From: Coleofasciculus sp. FACHB-T130
GTDB lineage: Bacteria; Cyanobacteriota; Cyanobacteriia; Cyanobacteriales; FACHB-T130
DNA: 64,000 nucleotides
Direction: 5' to 3'
NCBI RefSeq assembly: GCF_014695375.1
Contig: NZ_JACJOG010000046.1
Location: 223,068-287,067, forward strand
Shown here one piece after another: positions 56,521 through 64,000 of the stretch. The translations under genes were made by a program, and so were the position numbers. The notes under the pieces were generated by a model. That model had not been told where the DNA came from, ran no database searches, and saw nothing but the letters and a program-made list of their open reading frames with translations. Positions within the stretch are counted from its first letter, which is position 1; each line of letters opens with the position of its first letter.

Positions 56521-56831
56521 TCCTTGACTACAAGCGATCTGAATGATGAACTTCTATTAAGCGTACTCATTATGACTACATTTTGTCAAGGCAAAGACTT
56601 TTTTAACTCGCTTTCACGGCTAGAGAAAAATTGGATAAAACTGGGAAACCTGGCTCTGAAGCGTGGGGCTACATAAACGAAGCCTGCTCCCGGCAGGCTA
56701 AAATTCTTCAGGCTGCTCCCGGCAACCTTTGGACGCGCCAGCCCCGCCCTGAAGGGTGTGGGCGCATACATTGGGTGGGATGCTCCCATGATTTTCTAGT
56801 CGTCTTATCGTCTTCTTGAAACTCAGAAAAA
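56521..56831. other. Divergent intergenic region, Prx-Grx and Crp-type genes
   Basis: 311 bases. Short imperfect CTGCTCCCGGC repeats at 56686-56723 are the only repeats seen. There are no supported ORFs; several short frames overlap on both strands. The promoters for both flanking genes should be here, but no conserved operator is recognised. Confidence 0.4.
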
Positions 56832-57533
56832 ATGCAGGCAACGGTCGAACAGCTTTCTCGGATTTTGGTTTTTGTAGATTTAACTTTGCCAGAATTAGAG
56901 CGTTTACAACCCCACACGCAGGTGCAGCACTACAGCCAAACAGAGATTGTCATGCAGGAAGGCGATCGCCTTCCTGCAAAGCTATATGCTCTCCTGAGCG
57001 GTTCCTTACAAGTCGTTAAAACGGCAATAACCGGCAAGGAAACGATTCTCCGTACTTTGCCACCAGGAGAAATCTTTGCGGCTCCCGCCTTATTGGGTGA
57101 TGGAATTGCTCCAGCAACCGTCACTGCTGAGTGTGATTCTCAGATTCTGACGGTAAAAAGAGATGCGCTGCTAGAAGCGATTCAGCAAACCCCGGAAATT
57201 GCCTTACGAATGCTGATGGTTTTCAATTCTAGGCTGCAACAACTCCATGAAACGGTGCATGGATTGGTTTCTGAGCGGGCAATTGTGCGCTTAGCTAGAT
57301 TGATTCAGTATTCTGCAACTCGATATGGTACCTCTCCAGCGGCGGAAGGTCAGTGTTTGAAGGAGAAGCTTTCTTATTATCAAATGGCTCGCAGTATTGG
57401 TATTACCTATGAGGAGTGCGTGCGACTATTTAAAAGTTTGAAGCCGGTTATGGCTTACAGTCGGGGTGGAAAAATTACGGTGCTTGATGCACAGAAATTG
57501 GAGGCGATCGCTTCTGGCACCGTTAATTGGTAA
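56832..57533 (+). CDS. Crp/Fnr-family transcriptional regulator
   Basis: 233 residues. The N-terminal cyclic-nucleotide-binding-like beta-roll (about 10-115, with QEGDRLPAKLYALLSGSLQV and LRTLPPGEIFAAPALL) is followed by a dimerisation helix and a C-terminal winged helix-turn-helix (about 160-230: YYQMARSIGITYEECVRLFKSLKP). It lacks the FNR cysteine cluster. It is divergent from the Prx-Grx gene and may regulate it. The ligand is unknown. Confidence 0.85.
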   Translation: MQATVEQLSRILVFVDLTLPELERLQPHTQVQHYSQTEIVMQEGDRLPAKLYALLSGSLQVVKTAITGKETILRTLPPGEIFAAPALLGDGIAPATVTAECDSQILTVKRDALLEAIQQTPEIALRMLMVFNSRLQQLHETVHGLVSERAIVRLARLIQYSATRYGTSPAAEGQCLKEKLSYYQMARSIGITYEECVRLFKSLKPVMAYSRGGKITVLDAQKLEAIASGTVNW

Positions 57534-57647
57534 GGAATACGCCGGGTGTAAGGTTTGTCTCGGCTGAAGTTGGTCGCTACTTTGCGATCGCCCAACCAAG
57601 AGAGTCATGAAACCTTTTCTTCTTTACCAAACAAGCGCTTTTAGAAG

Positions 57648-58421
57648 CTAGCTAGCAACACTCCCAACACCATTCCCCTCAGCTTGAGCTTTGAACTTTC
57701 TTTTCACTTCGTAGAATCGACAGGCGACAGATCCCAGCGAGTAAAGCAATGCGGCGTTATTCGACGCTCCAACGACAGCACCGATTACAGGCAAGAGTTC
57801 GATAAAGCCTAGTCCAACTTTCAGGACTCCAGAACCGCCAACAGACAAACCGAAAATGGCTAGGACTTCGCCTCGTCGAGTTGGATCTTCTAACGAAAAA
57901 CCGTATGCAGCCGCAATGCGGTAGATCATCTCTGCTTGAAGCGCTGTAACCGCTGCCACATCGACTGCAAACAGAGTGAGCGCTATCGGAGGCACGAAGT
58001 TAGTGAGTAATCCAATTCCCCCGCCTTTCAGGGAAGTGTCAACAATAATTCGGTGAGCCAACTGCTCAGAGCTTTCTAGCGGATATTCCTGTCGGAGCTT
58101 GTTTACCTCATTCTGAGCTTTTTGGGCATCAACTTGACCCAATGCAGTCGTTAGCCAATTGATGCCTGGAACCTTGGCAGCAAACTTCACGACTGGATTT
58201 TCAGCGATTGGGGTGACGATTTTGCCGACGTTTTCCGTTCCCTGCTCCACGAAGCGCACAGCCGCAGATCCAACCGTTTCTCCTACGGCAGTAGTCGTGC
58301 TAGTAACGTTTTCAGCAGTAGACTGCAATGTATCAGAAGCCAATTTAGCAAACTGAATTGCTGTAGCGATCGCTTCACTCATTGGGTCTGTGCCTGAACC
58401 TTCTTTGCCTGGTACTACCAT
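57648..58421 (-). CDS. EcsC-like hypothetical protein
   Basis: 257 residues from ATG 58421; ATG 58382 (MSEAIATA) is an alternative. The middle (about 115-215) has LAHRIIVDTSLKGGGIGLLTNFVPPIALTLFAVDVAAVTALQAEMIYRIAAAYGFSLEDPTRRGEVLAIF, which resembles the EcsC family: hydrophobic helices, a YGF motif and a D-rich turn. It is likely membrane-associated through glycine-rich hydrophobic segments. The threonine/serine-rich N terminus (about 20-60) looks disordered. The function is unknown; EcsC itself accompanies an ABC transporter in Bacillus. Confidence 0.6.
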   Translation of the reverse strand: MVVPGKEGSGTDPMSEAIATAIQFAKLASDTLQSTAENVTSTTTAVGETVGSAAVRFVEQGTENVGKIVTPIAENPVVKFAAKVPGINWLTTALGQVDAQKAQNEVNKLRQEYPLESSEQLAHRIIVDTSLKGGGIGLLTNFVPPIALTLFAVDVAAVTALQAEMIYRIAAAYGFSLEDPTRRGEVLAIFGLSVGGSGVLKVGLGFIELLPVIGAVVGASNNAALLYSLGSVACRFYEVKRKFKAQAEGNGVGSVAS

Positions 58422-58666
58422 AGATTTTGGTAACTTTTAAACTTTAGACTGACACCTACTTTACAAAAAGCAAAGACTCCGTAGCCTCTATCCTCTGATA
58501 GTGATTGAATCTTCTGAAAGTCTGAAATTCAGTACTCAGTCTCATCGCTCAGTTTTTTACAGATACCAGTTTTTGGAAGTTTAGAACAATAAGCGATCGC
58601 GTTTTCTCTGCTAGATTTCGGTGCTGGAGGCGATCGCTTTGAAATAACTGCCACGCTTCAGCAACT

Positions 58667-59152
58667 TTAGAACAAACCCAAAGTCAGGGATTTGTCAATC
58701 GGTAAAGTAGCACCAATTCCTAGCCAGAGTGTAACTAAGGTACCCACTAAGAAAACAACTGTGGCAACTGGGCGACGGAATGGGTTTTGGAACTTGTTAA
58801 CGTTTTCGATGAAAGGAATTACGATTAAGCCCAAGGGAATCGAAGCATTGAGTACAACTCCCAATAGTTTGTTAGGAACAACGCGAAATATTTGAAACGT
58901 TGGGTAGAGATACCACTCTGGCAAAATCTCTTGAGGAGTCGCAAAAGGATTTGCCGGTTCTCCTACCATCGCCGGATCGAGAACTGCCAGCCCTACACAC
59001 AATGCAATGGTTCCTAAAATCACTACTGGAAAAATATAAAGCAGATCGTTAGGCCAAGCTGGTTCTCCATAGTAGTTATGCCCCATCCCTTGAGCTAGCT
59101 TTGCCCGCAGTTTTGGATCGCTCAGATCGGGTTTCTTCTTGATTCCTGTCAT
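58667..59152 (-). CDS. petD: Cytochrome b6-f complex subunit IV (no adjacent petB)
   Basis: 161 residues, normal length. The sequence is clearly Pet[52 protein letters not shown] with PEWY, and [16 protein letters not shown]. Three hydrophobic helices are visible. PetD completes the b6f complex in thylakoids. In cyanobacteria petB normally lies directly upstream; here the upstream gene is an AraC regulator, so this is either a separated gene or a second copy. Atypical residues, as I remember the family, are [28 protein letters not shown], with Asn where Met is usual. Confidence 0.9.
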   Translation of the reverse strand: MTGIKKKPDLSDPKLRAKLAQGMGHNYYGEPAWPNDLLYIFPVVILGTIALCVGLAVLDPAMVGEPANPFATPQEILPEWYLYPTFQIFRVVPNKLLGVVLNASIPLGLIVIPFIENVNKFQNPFRRPVATVVFLVGTLVTLWLGIGATLPIDKSLTLGLF

Positions 59153-59273
59153 ATCACAAACTCCACTGCTGCCATGTAAAGCGAGTTATTTGCTTATGGC
59201 TGTTCAGTTTAGCGATCGCTTGATATTGCTGTCTTGCCTATTCTTCTGAAAATGTTCTAATCTTCCAAAAATT

Positions 59274-60170
59274 TTAGAGAGCGTCTCTGTATGCCTTTGG
59301 CGTAGTTGCAGTATATTGACGAAAGACTCTGGTGAAGTGACTCTGACTCTTAAAACCTACTTGTTGAAGTATTTCTGCAATTGTCAACTCTTGCTTAGCT
59401 AAAAGCAATTTAGCTTTCTCAATCCGACATTTGGTCACATATTGATGCGGTGCAAGTCCGGTAGATTGTTTGAACAAGCTGGCAAAGTAATGTGGGCTCA
59501 TCTGAACAGTGGCGGCAATTTCAGCCAACATCAAGTCTTGGTATAAATAGTCGTTGATGTAAGCGATCGCTTCTCTTAACTTGTGAAGCGGTAATCCGCC
59601 TGTGTAGTCTCGAACGAGCGATCGCTTGACAGAGTATCGCTGTAGCAAATGAGCCGAGAGAGCAGTTGCCATAGACTCAGCATACAGACGACTATCTACT
59701 CCACCTGATTCAAGTTCAGTTTTCAGTGATAAACCAATTTGCTGAATCAGCGGATCGTGTACTCTGAATTGCGGCACTATCTCTACTCGATCTGCATCAA
59801 CTGATTCATACGCAACACGAGCAAATGTTGCTGGTTCAAGATAAAGATTAATAAACTCGGCTTTGCGATCGCATTTAGCGATTAAATCTGATTGATTGGC
59901 GGGAAAAATACCAACATCACCATCTGTATAGCGCTCACTCTGCCAGTGTCCATTTCTTTTTAGTCTTATCTCGAATTGCCCAACACAGATGGTGATAATA
60001 TGCTGGGCAAAGCAACATTCAGGAAGTTCGTGAGCAGACTGTCGATGATAAGCGAAGTGAATACCTGACCACGCAGAAGTATTACTTGAGAGTACAGGTG
60101 CGTTTAGGACAAGCTGCTTCCAAACTTTTTCTTGTGTGAGATCGATATTCGGTAGTTGAGCTTCTGGCAT
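59274..60170 (-). CDS. AraC-family transcriptional regulator
   Basis: 298 residues. The C-terminal AraC DNA-binding domain (about 195-298) shows both helix-turn-helix units: MLAEIAATVQMSPHYFASLFKQSTGLAPHQYVTKCRIEKAKLLLAK and LTIAEILQQVGFKSQSHFTRVFRQYTATTPKAYRDAL. The N-terminal cupin-like domain would bind a ligand, not deducible here. Its start overlaps the upstream leader of a divergent small membrane protein gene, so it may regulate that gene. Confidence 0.9.
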   Translation of the reverse strand: MPEAQLPNIDLTQEKVWKQLVLNAPVLSSNTSAWSGIHFAYHRQSAHELPECCFAQHIITICVGQFEIRLKRNGHWQSERYTDGDVGIFPANQSDLIAKCDRKAEFINLYLEPATFARVAYESVDADRVEIVPQFRVHDPLIQQIGLSLKTELESGGVDSRLYAESMATALSAHLLQRYSVKRSLVRDYTGGLPLHKLREAIAYINDYLYQDLMLAEIAATVQMSPHYFASLFKQSTGLAPHQYVTKCRIEKAKLLLAKQELTIAEILQQVGFKSQSHFTRVFRQYTATTPKAYRDAL

Positions 60171-60218
60171 GACTGGTATAGCTTTGCATGGCTATCCTTA
60201 GTTTATGGGGTTAACCGA

Positions 60219-60440
60219 ATGAATGTGACACCGGGACACTTTATCCGTGAAAAGAAAAGCTTAAAGCAGTTATTAGAGTTACCTTTTTTGCGATTATTGA
60301 TTCTGGTACTTACTATTTACCCTGCTATCAGAATGGACAACGATATCGTTCTTTTTCTTGCCGGTGTTGGCGTACTCGTCTTCTATCTCATCTTCTCGGC
60401 GCTGACTGAAATGGGGACTAAACTCCCCTGGAAGAAATAG
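60219..60440 (+). CDS. Small two-helix membrane protein
   Basis: 73 residues from ATG 60219; the open frame reaches back to 60156 through the AraC gene start region, which is less likely to be translated. Two hydrophobic segments (about 21-36 LRLLILVLTIYPAIRM and 42-58 FLAGVGVLVFYLIFSAL) are separated by a charged turn. No known domain. It is divergent from the AraC regulator. A hairpin GTGGGC-TTCT-GCCCAC (60457-60472) follows the stop and could terminate it. Confidence 0.6.
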   Translation: MNVTPGHFIREKKSLKQLLELPFLRLLILVLTIYPAIRMDNDIVLFLAGVGVLVFYLIFSALTEMGTKLPWKK

Positions 60441-60456
60441 CTAGTTTTGTTGTATG

Positions 60457-60472
60457 GTGGGCTTCTGCCCAC
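60457..60472 (+). terminator. Weak terminator-like hairpin
   Basis: GTGGGC-TTCT-GCCCAC, 17 bases after the small membrane-protein stop, followed by ACACGTTTTG. Short GC stem but no long T tract. Confidence 0.4.
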
Positions 60473-60729
60473 ACGTTTTGAAACATTTATAGAAAGATGC
60501 GATCGCGTCCTTCTACGCCTAAAATTATTGAAGATCCGCAATCATCCTTGGGCAGAAAGAAGGGCGCTCGCACCTGCTTCTTACGTTACTTTTCACAGTT
60601 ACAGAACCATTGGAAGCAGGCGTTAGGTAAACATTCTCTCAGTTTTCCGTTTTGGGGCTGCTGAGAAAGCTTAAATTATTCAATCATGTATCGTCAAGAA
60701 GTTAGAGGCAAACTGCGGAAATCATTGCC

Positions 60730-62007
60730 CTACTTAGTGACTGAAATAGCATTTTTGAGAAGAGCAGCAGTCTCTTCTGGTTTTCCGGAAGAGGGAAAAA
60801 CCAAAATACTCTTAATTTTGGGGTTATTAACCAATTCTTTTAAGCGATACAACTGCTTATCTGAGATAGCTACTCCCTCATACTTTTCGGCGTAATCTAG
60901 TTCTTGGTTGAAGTTAGCATCGTTATAAATTTGAATGAAAGCGCGATCGACATTCCAATTTTGCCAATCAGCCGCAAAATAACGTTTACCCCAATAAGGA
61001 TTATGATGGCAAAGATCAAAACTAACCGTGGGGTTAGCTTTCTTCATATCAGCTCTCATTTGGCGCACAAAATTAGTCAAGTGGGCGGTGCGATCGACTT
61101 TTCCAGGTAATTCAGCATGATAACCAAGGTAATCATCCCACTGAACCGCATCGATGTTTGGATACTTTTTGACAAATTCTACTGATATCTTTTTGAAGAA
61201 GTTAGCCACTTCTGGGAGTTCCACATCCAGTAAGTAGTGATCGATGCCAGCATAGGTTTTATCCACCCCAGGCACAATCCATCGTTTAGAAATTGCCAAG
61301 TCGAAAATTGGGCTATTTTTATCAATTTTAATGCCCTTCTCAAAATAGGCGTGAACTTGCATTCCCTGCTTGTGCGCCTCATCAATCAGCCAATCTAACC
61401 ATCGATCTTGAAATTGGTTAGGACAACTTTTATATCCGAGGGTTTGCTGCATCACCTCACTGTTATACATCGTGCAACCATTCCCCCACACTCCATGAAT
61501 AATTGTATTGATTCCTTGAGACCGGTAATAACGAACTCGTTCGCGAATCGTTCTTTCGTTAGCATTATTAGTTACTTGATACCGACTTAAATAAATTCCC
61601 CTTATTTTCTTTTTCTCCCAAGGATTTTGAGGTGATGGCGAATTTTTGGGAGTTACAGGTAATGGTATAACTTGTGGTTTGGTTGTTGGTGTGCCAGTCG
61701 GAATCGCTTGCGGAAGGGGCGAATTTGTAACAGGTAATGGTATAACTTGTGGTTTGGTTGTTGGTGTGCCAGTCGGAATTGCTTGTGGAAGGGGCGATTT
61801 GACAACCGTTACACCCTGGCTAGGCGCAGGGGTCAAAATAGGAGTCGTTGGTTGTTGATTATTTTGTTGATTATTAGGCAAAAATTGGCTGATATCTAGA
61901 CGCTCTAGCTGCCTAAAACCCCAATAACCAACCCCAAACAAAACAATGATTAATGAAAATGGAATACTCGCACATCCACATCCATTATTTTCTTTTTTAG
62001 GTGGCAT
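60730..62007 (-). CDS. GHL10-like putative glycoside hydrolase with membrane anchor and repeat linker
   Basis: 425 residues. An N-terminal hydrophobic anchor (about 13-31) is followed by a Pro/Thr/Gln-rich linker (about 45-130) containing two copies of a 25-residue unit (SPLPQAIPTGTPTTKPQVIPL...). The catalytic part (about 135-425) is of the GHL10/DUF187 type: KIRGIYLSRYQVTNN at the start, INTIIHGVWGNGC and the conserved DAVQWDDYLGYH region with probable catalytic acids. It is most likely anchored at the cell envelope. The substrate is unknown. Confidence 0.78.
   Translation of the reverse strand: MPPKKENNGCGCASIPFSLIIVLFGVGYWGFRQLERLDISQFLPNNQQNNQQPTTPILTPAPSQGVTVVKSPLPQAIPTGTPTTKPQVIPLPVTNSPLPQAIPTGTPTTKPQVIPLPVTPKNSPSPQNPWEKKKIRGIYLSRYQVTNNANERTIRERVRYYRSQGINTIIHGVWGNGCTMYNSEVMQQTLGYKSCPNQFQDRWLDWLIDEAHKQGMQVHAYFEKGIKIDKNSPIFDLAISKRWIVPGVDKTYAGIDHYLLDVELPEVANFFKKISVEFVKKYPNIDAVQWDDYLGYHAELPGKVDRTAHLTNFVRQMRADMKKANPTVSFDLCHHNPYWGKRYFAADWQNWNVDRAFIQIYNDANFNQELDYAEKYEGVAISDKQLYRLKELVNNPKIKSILVFPSSGKPEETAALLKNAISVTK
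61658..61807 (-). repeat. 75-bp tandem repeat within the hydrolase gene
   Basis: Two in-frame copies of a 75-base unit (61658-61732 and 61733-61807) encode the linker repeat. They differ at very few positions, mostly synonymous C/T changes, which indicates a recent duplication. The length of the linker may vary between strains. Confidence 0.9.
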
Positions 62008-62222
62008 GATAACAAGGGTGATTGTTCAACTCGGAGAGTAACTCTCTTGACTCAATTAAGGCTTGCTTGTAGTAACCGATACTCGGGAAGCGCGGAAGGG
62101 AGAATTTAGAGAGAATGGTGGTATATCAAGGTACTTCACTTCGCGATCGCGCAATTCCGCATCATTACGGCGACAAAAACCCACAACCTGTCCTAAGACA
62201 GCGTTCATCGTTGTCAGAATTA
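62008..62222. other. Intergenic region between hydrolase gene and the transposon-end-like repeats
   Basis: About 215 bases without a supported gene, with HIP1-like GCGATCGCGC near 62143. It directly adjoins the repeat cluster listed next. There is no recognisable CRISPR repeat or crRNA-like hairpin. Confidence 0.4.
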
Positions 62223-62302
62223 ATTAAATGACACGAATTGGTTTAAAACGTCGTTAAACGACATTAATCTGTTAACGACGACAAATAATGTGTTAATTGA
62301 CA
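62223..62302. mobile_element. Candidate terminus of a type V-K CAST / Tn7-like transposon, remnant
   Basis: Three to four diverged direct repeats, core GTTAA(N)CGAC..TTAAT-like, start at about 62253, 62271 and 62292 (with a weaker one near 62223-62239). GTCGTT-A-AACGAC (62250-62262) lies inside. The array ends ...TTAATTGACA at 62302, an ACA terminus like the TGT...ACA ends of Tn7-like elements. Orientation and motifs resemble, from memory, type V-K CAST ends, which bear short TnsB-binding repeats. The array stops 8 bases from the tRNA-Ala 3' end, the usual place for such insertions. No transposase or Cas12k gene is in the window. Confidence 0.5.
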
Positions 62303-62309
62303 AAATAAA

Positions 62310-62382
62310 TGGAGGTTAGCGGACTCGAACCGCTGACATCCTGCTTGCAAAGCAGGCGCTCTACCAACTGAGCTAAACCCCC
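62310..62382 (-). tRNA. trnA-UGC: tRNA-Ala (anticodon UGC)
   Basis: 73-nt cloverleaf on the minus strand. The acceptor GGGGGTT pairs with AACCTCC (one G-U). D-arm AGCTCAGTTGGTAGAGC, anticodon loop CTTTGCAAG with TGC, T-arm GCGGTTCGAGTCCGC. The CCA end is not encoded. It reads alanine. Its location outside any rRNA operon suggests an extra copy or a separate locus. Confidence 0.96.
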
Positions 62383-62554
62383 AAACTTGAAGTCTGAACT
62401 TCAGACACTTTTGTTATATTAGCTCATCTGCTTCCATTAGGGAAGGGGGTAGAGGAAGAAATATTTAGATGCATATCATCACAGAAGCTTACTCTGTTAG
62501 GTTAGGTGATGAACCAGCGTAAAACATTTTTACTCATTGCTGTTGAGTGAGGAA

Positions 62555-63388
62555 ATGACCCAAGTTGTTGTAGCTTTCTATAAATTTGTCAAGTTGCCAG
62601 ATTTTGCCGATAAGCAAGACCCCTTATTGTCGCACTGCAAAAGACAGGGTATTAGAGGGACAATTCTGCTGGCAGCAGAAGGTATTAACGGGACGATCGC
62701 GGGTTCTCGTGAAGCAATCGACTCAGTTTTATCATTTTTACGCTCCGATCCGCGTCTAGTTGACTTGGAGCATAAAGAGTCTTATGCCGATTCTCCGCCG
62801 TTTGACCGGATGAAGGTGCGGTTGAAGAAAGAAATTGTCACCTTGGGATTGCCGGAAATCGATCCAAGCGATCGCGTTGGCACTTATGTCAGTCCGCAAG
62901 CCTGGAATGAACTGATTTCCGATCCAGAGGTGACGATTATTGACACCCGCAACGATTATGAGGTAACGATTGGCACCTTCAAACGAGCGCAAAATCCCAA
63001 AACCGCCTCATTCCGGCAGTTTCCCACCTATGTTCGCAATAACCTCGACCCCAGCAAACATAAAAAGGTCGCTTTATTCTGCACTGGCGGGATTCGCTGC
63101 GAAAAAGCGACATCGTTTATGATGGCTCAAGGGTTCCAAGAGGTTTATCACCTCAAAGGCGGCATTCTCAAGTATTTAGAGGAAGTTCCCCCAGAAGACA
63201 GTCTCTGGCAAGGGGAATGCTTTGTCTTCGATCAACGGGTTGCTGTACGCGAGGGTTTGGAGATAGGAACGCATGAAATGTGCCCTCGTTGCGGTCATCC
63301 TATCTCCGAAGCGGATCAAACTTCGCCTGATTATCAGCAAGGGATTTGCTGTCCCTACTGTTGCGATCGCTTCACCCAGGAAAAATAG
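62555..63388 (+). CDS. trhO: tRNA uridine(34) hydroxylase (rhodanese-type)
   Basis: 277 residues from ATG 62555; TTG 62537 would add six. The N-terminal part (1-100, [17 protein letters not shown]) and the rhodanese domain (about 115-215) with Cys176 in CTGGIRC (Cys182) match TrhO/YceA, which hydroxylates U34 of tRNA. A C-terminal cysteine cluster (C243, C246, C265, C266, C269) may bind zinc. It lies beside tRNA-Ala but on the opposite strand. Confidence 0.92.
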   Translation: MTQVVVAFYKFVKLPDFADKQDPLLSHCKRQGIRGTILLAAEGINGTIAGSREAIDSVLSFLRSDPRLVDLEHKESYADSPPFDRMKVRLKKEIVTLGLPEIDPSDRVGTYVSPQAWNELISDPEVTIIDTRNDYEVTIGTFKRAQNPKTASFRQFPTYVRNNLDPSKHKKVALFCTGGIRCEKATSFMMAQGFQEVYHLKGGILKYLEEVPPEDSLWQGECFVFDQRVAVREGLEIGTHEMCPRCGHPISEADQTSPDYQQGICCPYCCDRFTQEK

Positions 63389-63826
63389 GTAGCACCGTAA
63401 CAAAGGTGGCGACAAATTAATTTGGGCAGATTCTCAGGATACGCGATCGCAGTGCAAAGCTTACCTTGCAAGTGGCTGTGTTTTCCTTGTTGCGACATCA
63501 GCTTGGAGTGCTAAGTCTGTTCGCCCTATCGTGGTGGGTATAAGAGCGATATAAGCGCGATCGCTTCCATGCATTGCAGACATGGATAAATAGCGATCGC
63601 TCTTATCCTTGCACAAGAGAAGATGGGCGATTCCCTGCGGGATAGCTTTGCTTCACGGAAATTTTACTTAGGCGAATAATTTCCGTACATAATTCAATAT
63701 TTTAGAAGTTTTAATGAAGTTTGATTTGCCGTCCTTGACGGTTTCACAAATAGTAGCTTTCAATATAGTTAACTCGTGTTGGATGTTACAAGGCTAGAGT
63801 GAAATTTCCCAGTATTTCAGGGGAAT
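63389..63826. other. Intergenic region with a HIP1-based inverted repeat
   Basis: About 440 bases. ATAAGAGCGAT (63540-63550) pairs with ATCGCTCTTAT (63596-63606), and TCCATG (63566-63571) pairs with CATGGA (63581-63586), so the HIP1 palindromes sit in a larger hairpin. CCGTC-CTT-GACGG (63730-63742) is a further small hairpin. No ORF is supported. Confidence 0.45.
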
Positions 63827-63856
63827 AAAAGAGGCGTTCGCGCCTCTTTTATTTAA
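63827..63856 (+). terminator. Rho-independent terminator
   Basis: AAAAGAGGCG-TTCG-CGCCTCTTTT (63827-63850), a stable 10-bp stem on a UUCG-type loop, is followed by ATTTA. No ORF ends near it; it lies about 440 bases past trhO and may end that transcript or an unannotated small RNA. Confidence 0.85.
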
Positions 63857-63965
63857 GCTGCATTGTATAGGCACTGGTTATACATATTAAGTGCTTATGT
63901 AAAATAAATTACACATAATAAAAAGTAGAATAAGCTAAAACAAAAGTCAAGAAAACAAGAGACTT

Positions 63966-64000
63966 ATGAGATTTATTAGAGATTTAAGCCGAGAAACTCA
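63966..64000 (+). CDS. Probable start of an IS630-type transposase (truncated by window end)
   Basis: An ATG at 63966 opens a frame that continues to the window edge: MRFIRDLSRET. This is close to the N terminus of cyanobacterial IS630-family transposases as I remember them (M.FIRDLSPET...). It is preceded by AAGAGA. Only eleven codons are visible, so the call is tentative. The upstream 100 bases are AT-rich with no clear terminal inverted repeat. Confidence 0.35.
   Translation, partial: MRFIRDLSRET

Noticed and set aside
56586..57019. Several short overlapping frames in the Prx-Grx/Crp intergenic region
   Set aside because: They overlap each other and the Crp-type gene on both strands, with no start signals.
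61658..61807. Tandem repeat as a possible CRISPR array
   Set aside because: Two contiguous in-frame copies without spacers inside a coding gene; it is a duplicated linker.
62249..62302. Short direct repeats as a CRISPR array
   Set aside because: Repeats are about 18 bp, imperfect and have no unique spacers of constant length; a transposon end explains them better.

Overview
The window is a chromosomal segment of a cyanobacterium. The evidence is the pervasive HIP1 octamer GCGATCGC, a phycobilisome-degradation gene (nblA), cytochrome b6f subunit IV (petD), ferredoxin-dependent sulfite reductase (sir), an rbp-rpsU pair of cyanobacterial type, an ABA4-like protein, a PatD-like heterocyst-frequency protein and a probable cyanobacteriochrome. 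PatD and the large signalling proteins point to a filamentous species; no closer placement can be supported from sequence alone.

Layout. 1-4.5 kb: a 5'-truncated PPK2 polyphosphate kinase, small hypotheticals, an MDR dehydrogenase and a small zinc-ribbon protein. 4.5-5.2 kb: an intergenic region with a candidate structured RNA and a dispersed hairpin repeat. 5.2-31 kb: a signalling region with a double-module hybrid kinase and its XRE-type partner, a membrane CACHE kinase, a PAS-PAS-GAF-GGDEF protein whose GAF has both cysteines of a DXCF cyanobacteriochrome, a FecR-like protein, a REC-GGDEF protein behind a BarA-like phosphorelay kinase, a lipid kinase and a bifunctional RelA/SpoT. Within it lie a YflT-like stress protein, sir and an envelope protein. 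31.7-38.6 kb (+ strand): patD, a zinc-ribbon protein, a fused dipeptide-type ABC ATPase, rbp-rpsU, hypotheticals and a Ser/Thr kinase. 39-43 kb (- strand): nblA, ldh and a PhoD-like phosphatase.

43.3-49.7 kb: tldE and tldD, usually partners, are separated by an oppositely oriented pair: an eCIS-type DUF4157 protein with a probable alpha/beta-hydrolase C terminus, and a small chaperone-like protein. This looks like an effector plus chaperone/immunity module and is the strongest candidate for an undescribed system here. 49.7-60.4 kb: polyphosphate glucokinase, ABA4-like protein, radical SAM enzyme, an M15-like protein lacking one metal ligand, a candidate knotted protein, a methyltransferase, a peroxiredoxin-glutaredoxin fusion divergent from a Crp-type regulator, a petD without petB, and an AraC regulator.

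60.7-64 kb: a GHL10-like hydrolase, tRNA-Ala(UGC), trhO, and at the edge the likely start of an IS630-type transposase. Directly downstream of the tRNA 3' end are short direct repeats ending in ACA that resemble the end of a type V-K CRISPR-associated Tn7-like transposon, probably a remnant.

Functional themes are light, redox and nutrient sensing through phosphorelays and c-di-GMP, the stringent response with phycobilisome turnover, and polyphosphate use (PPK2 and PpgK).
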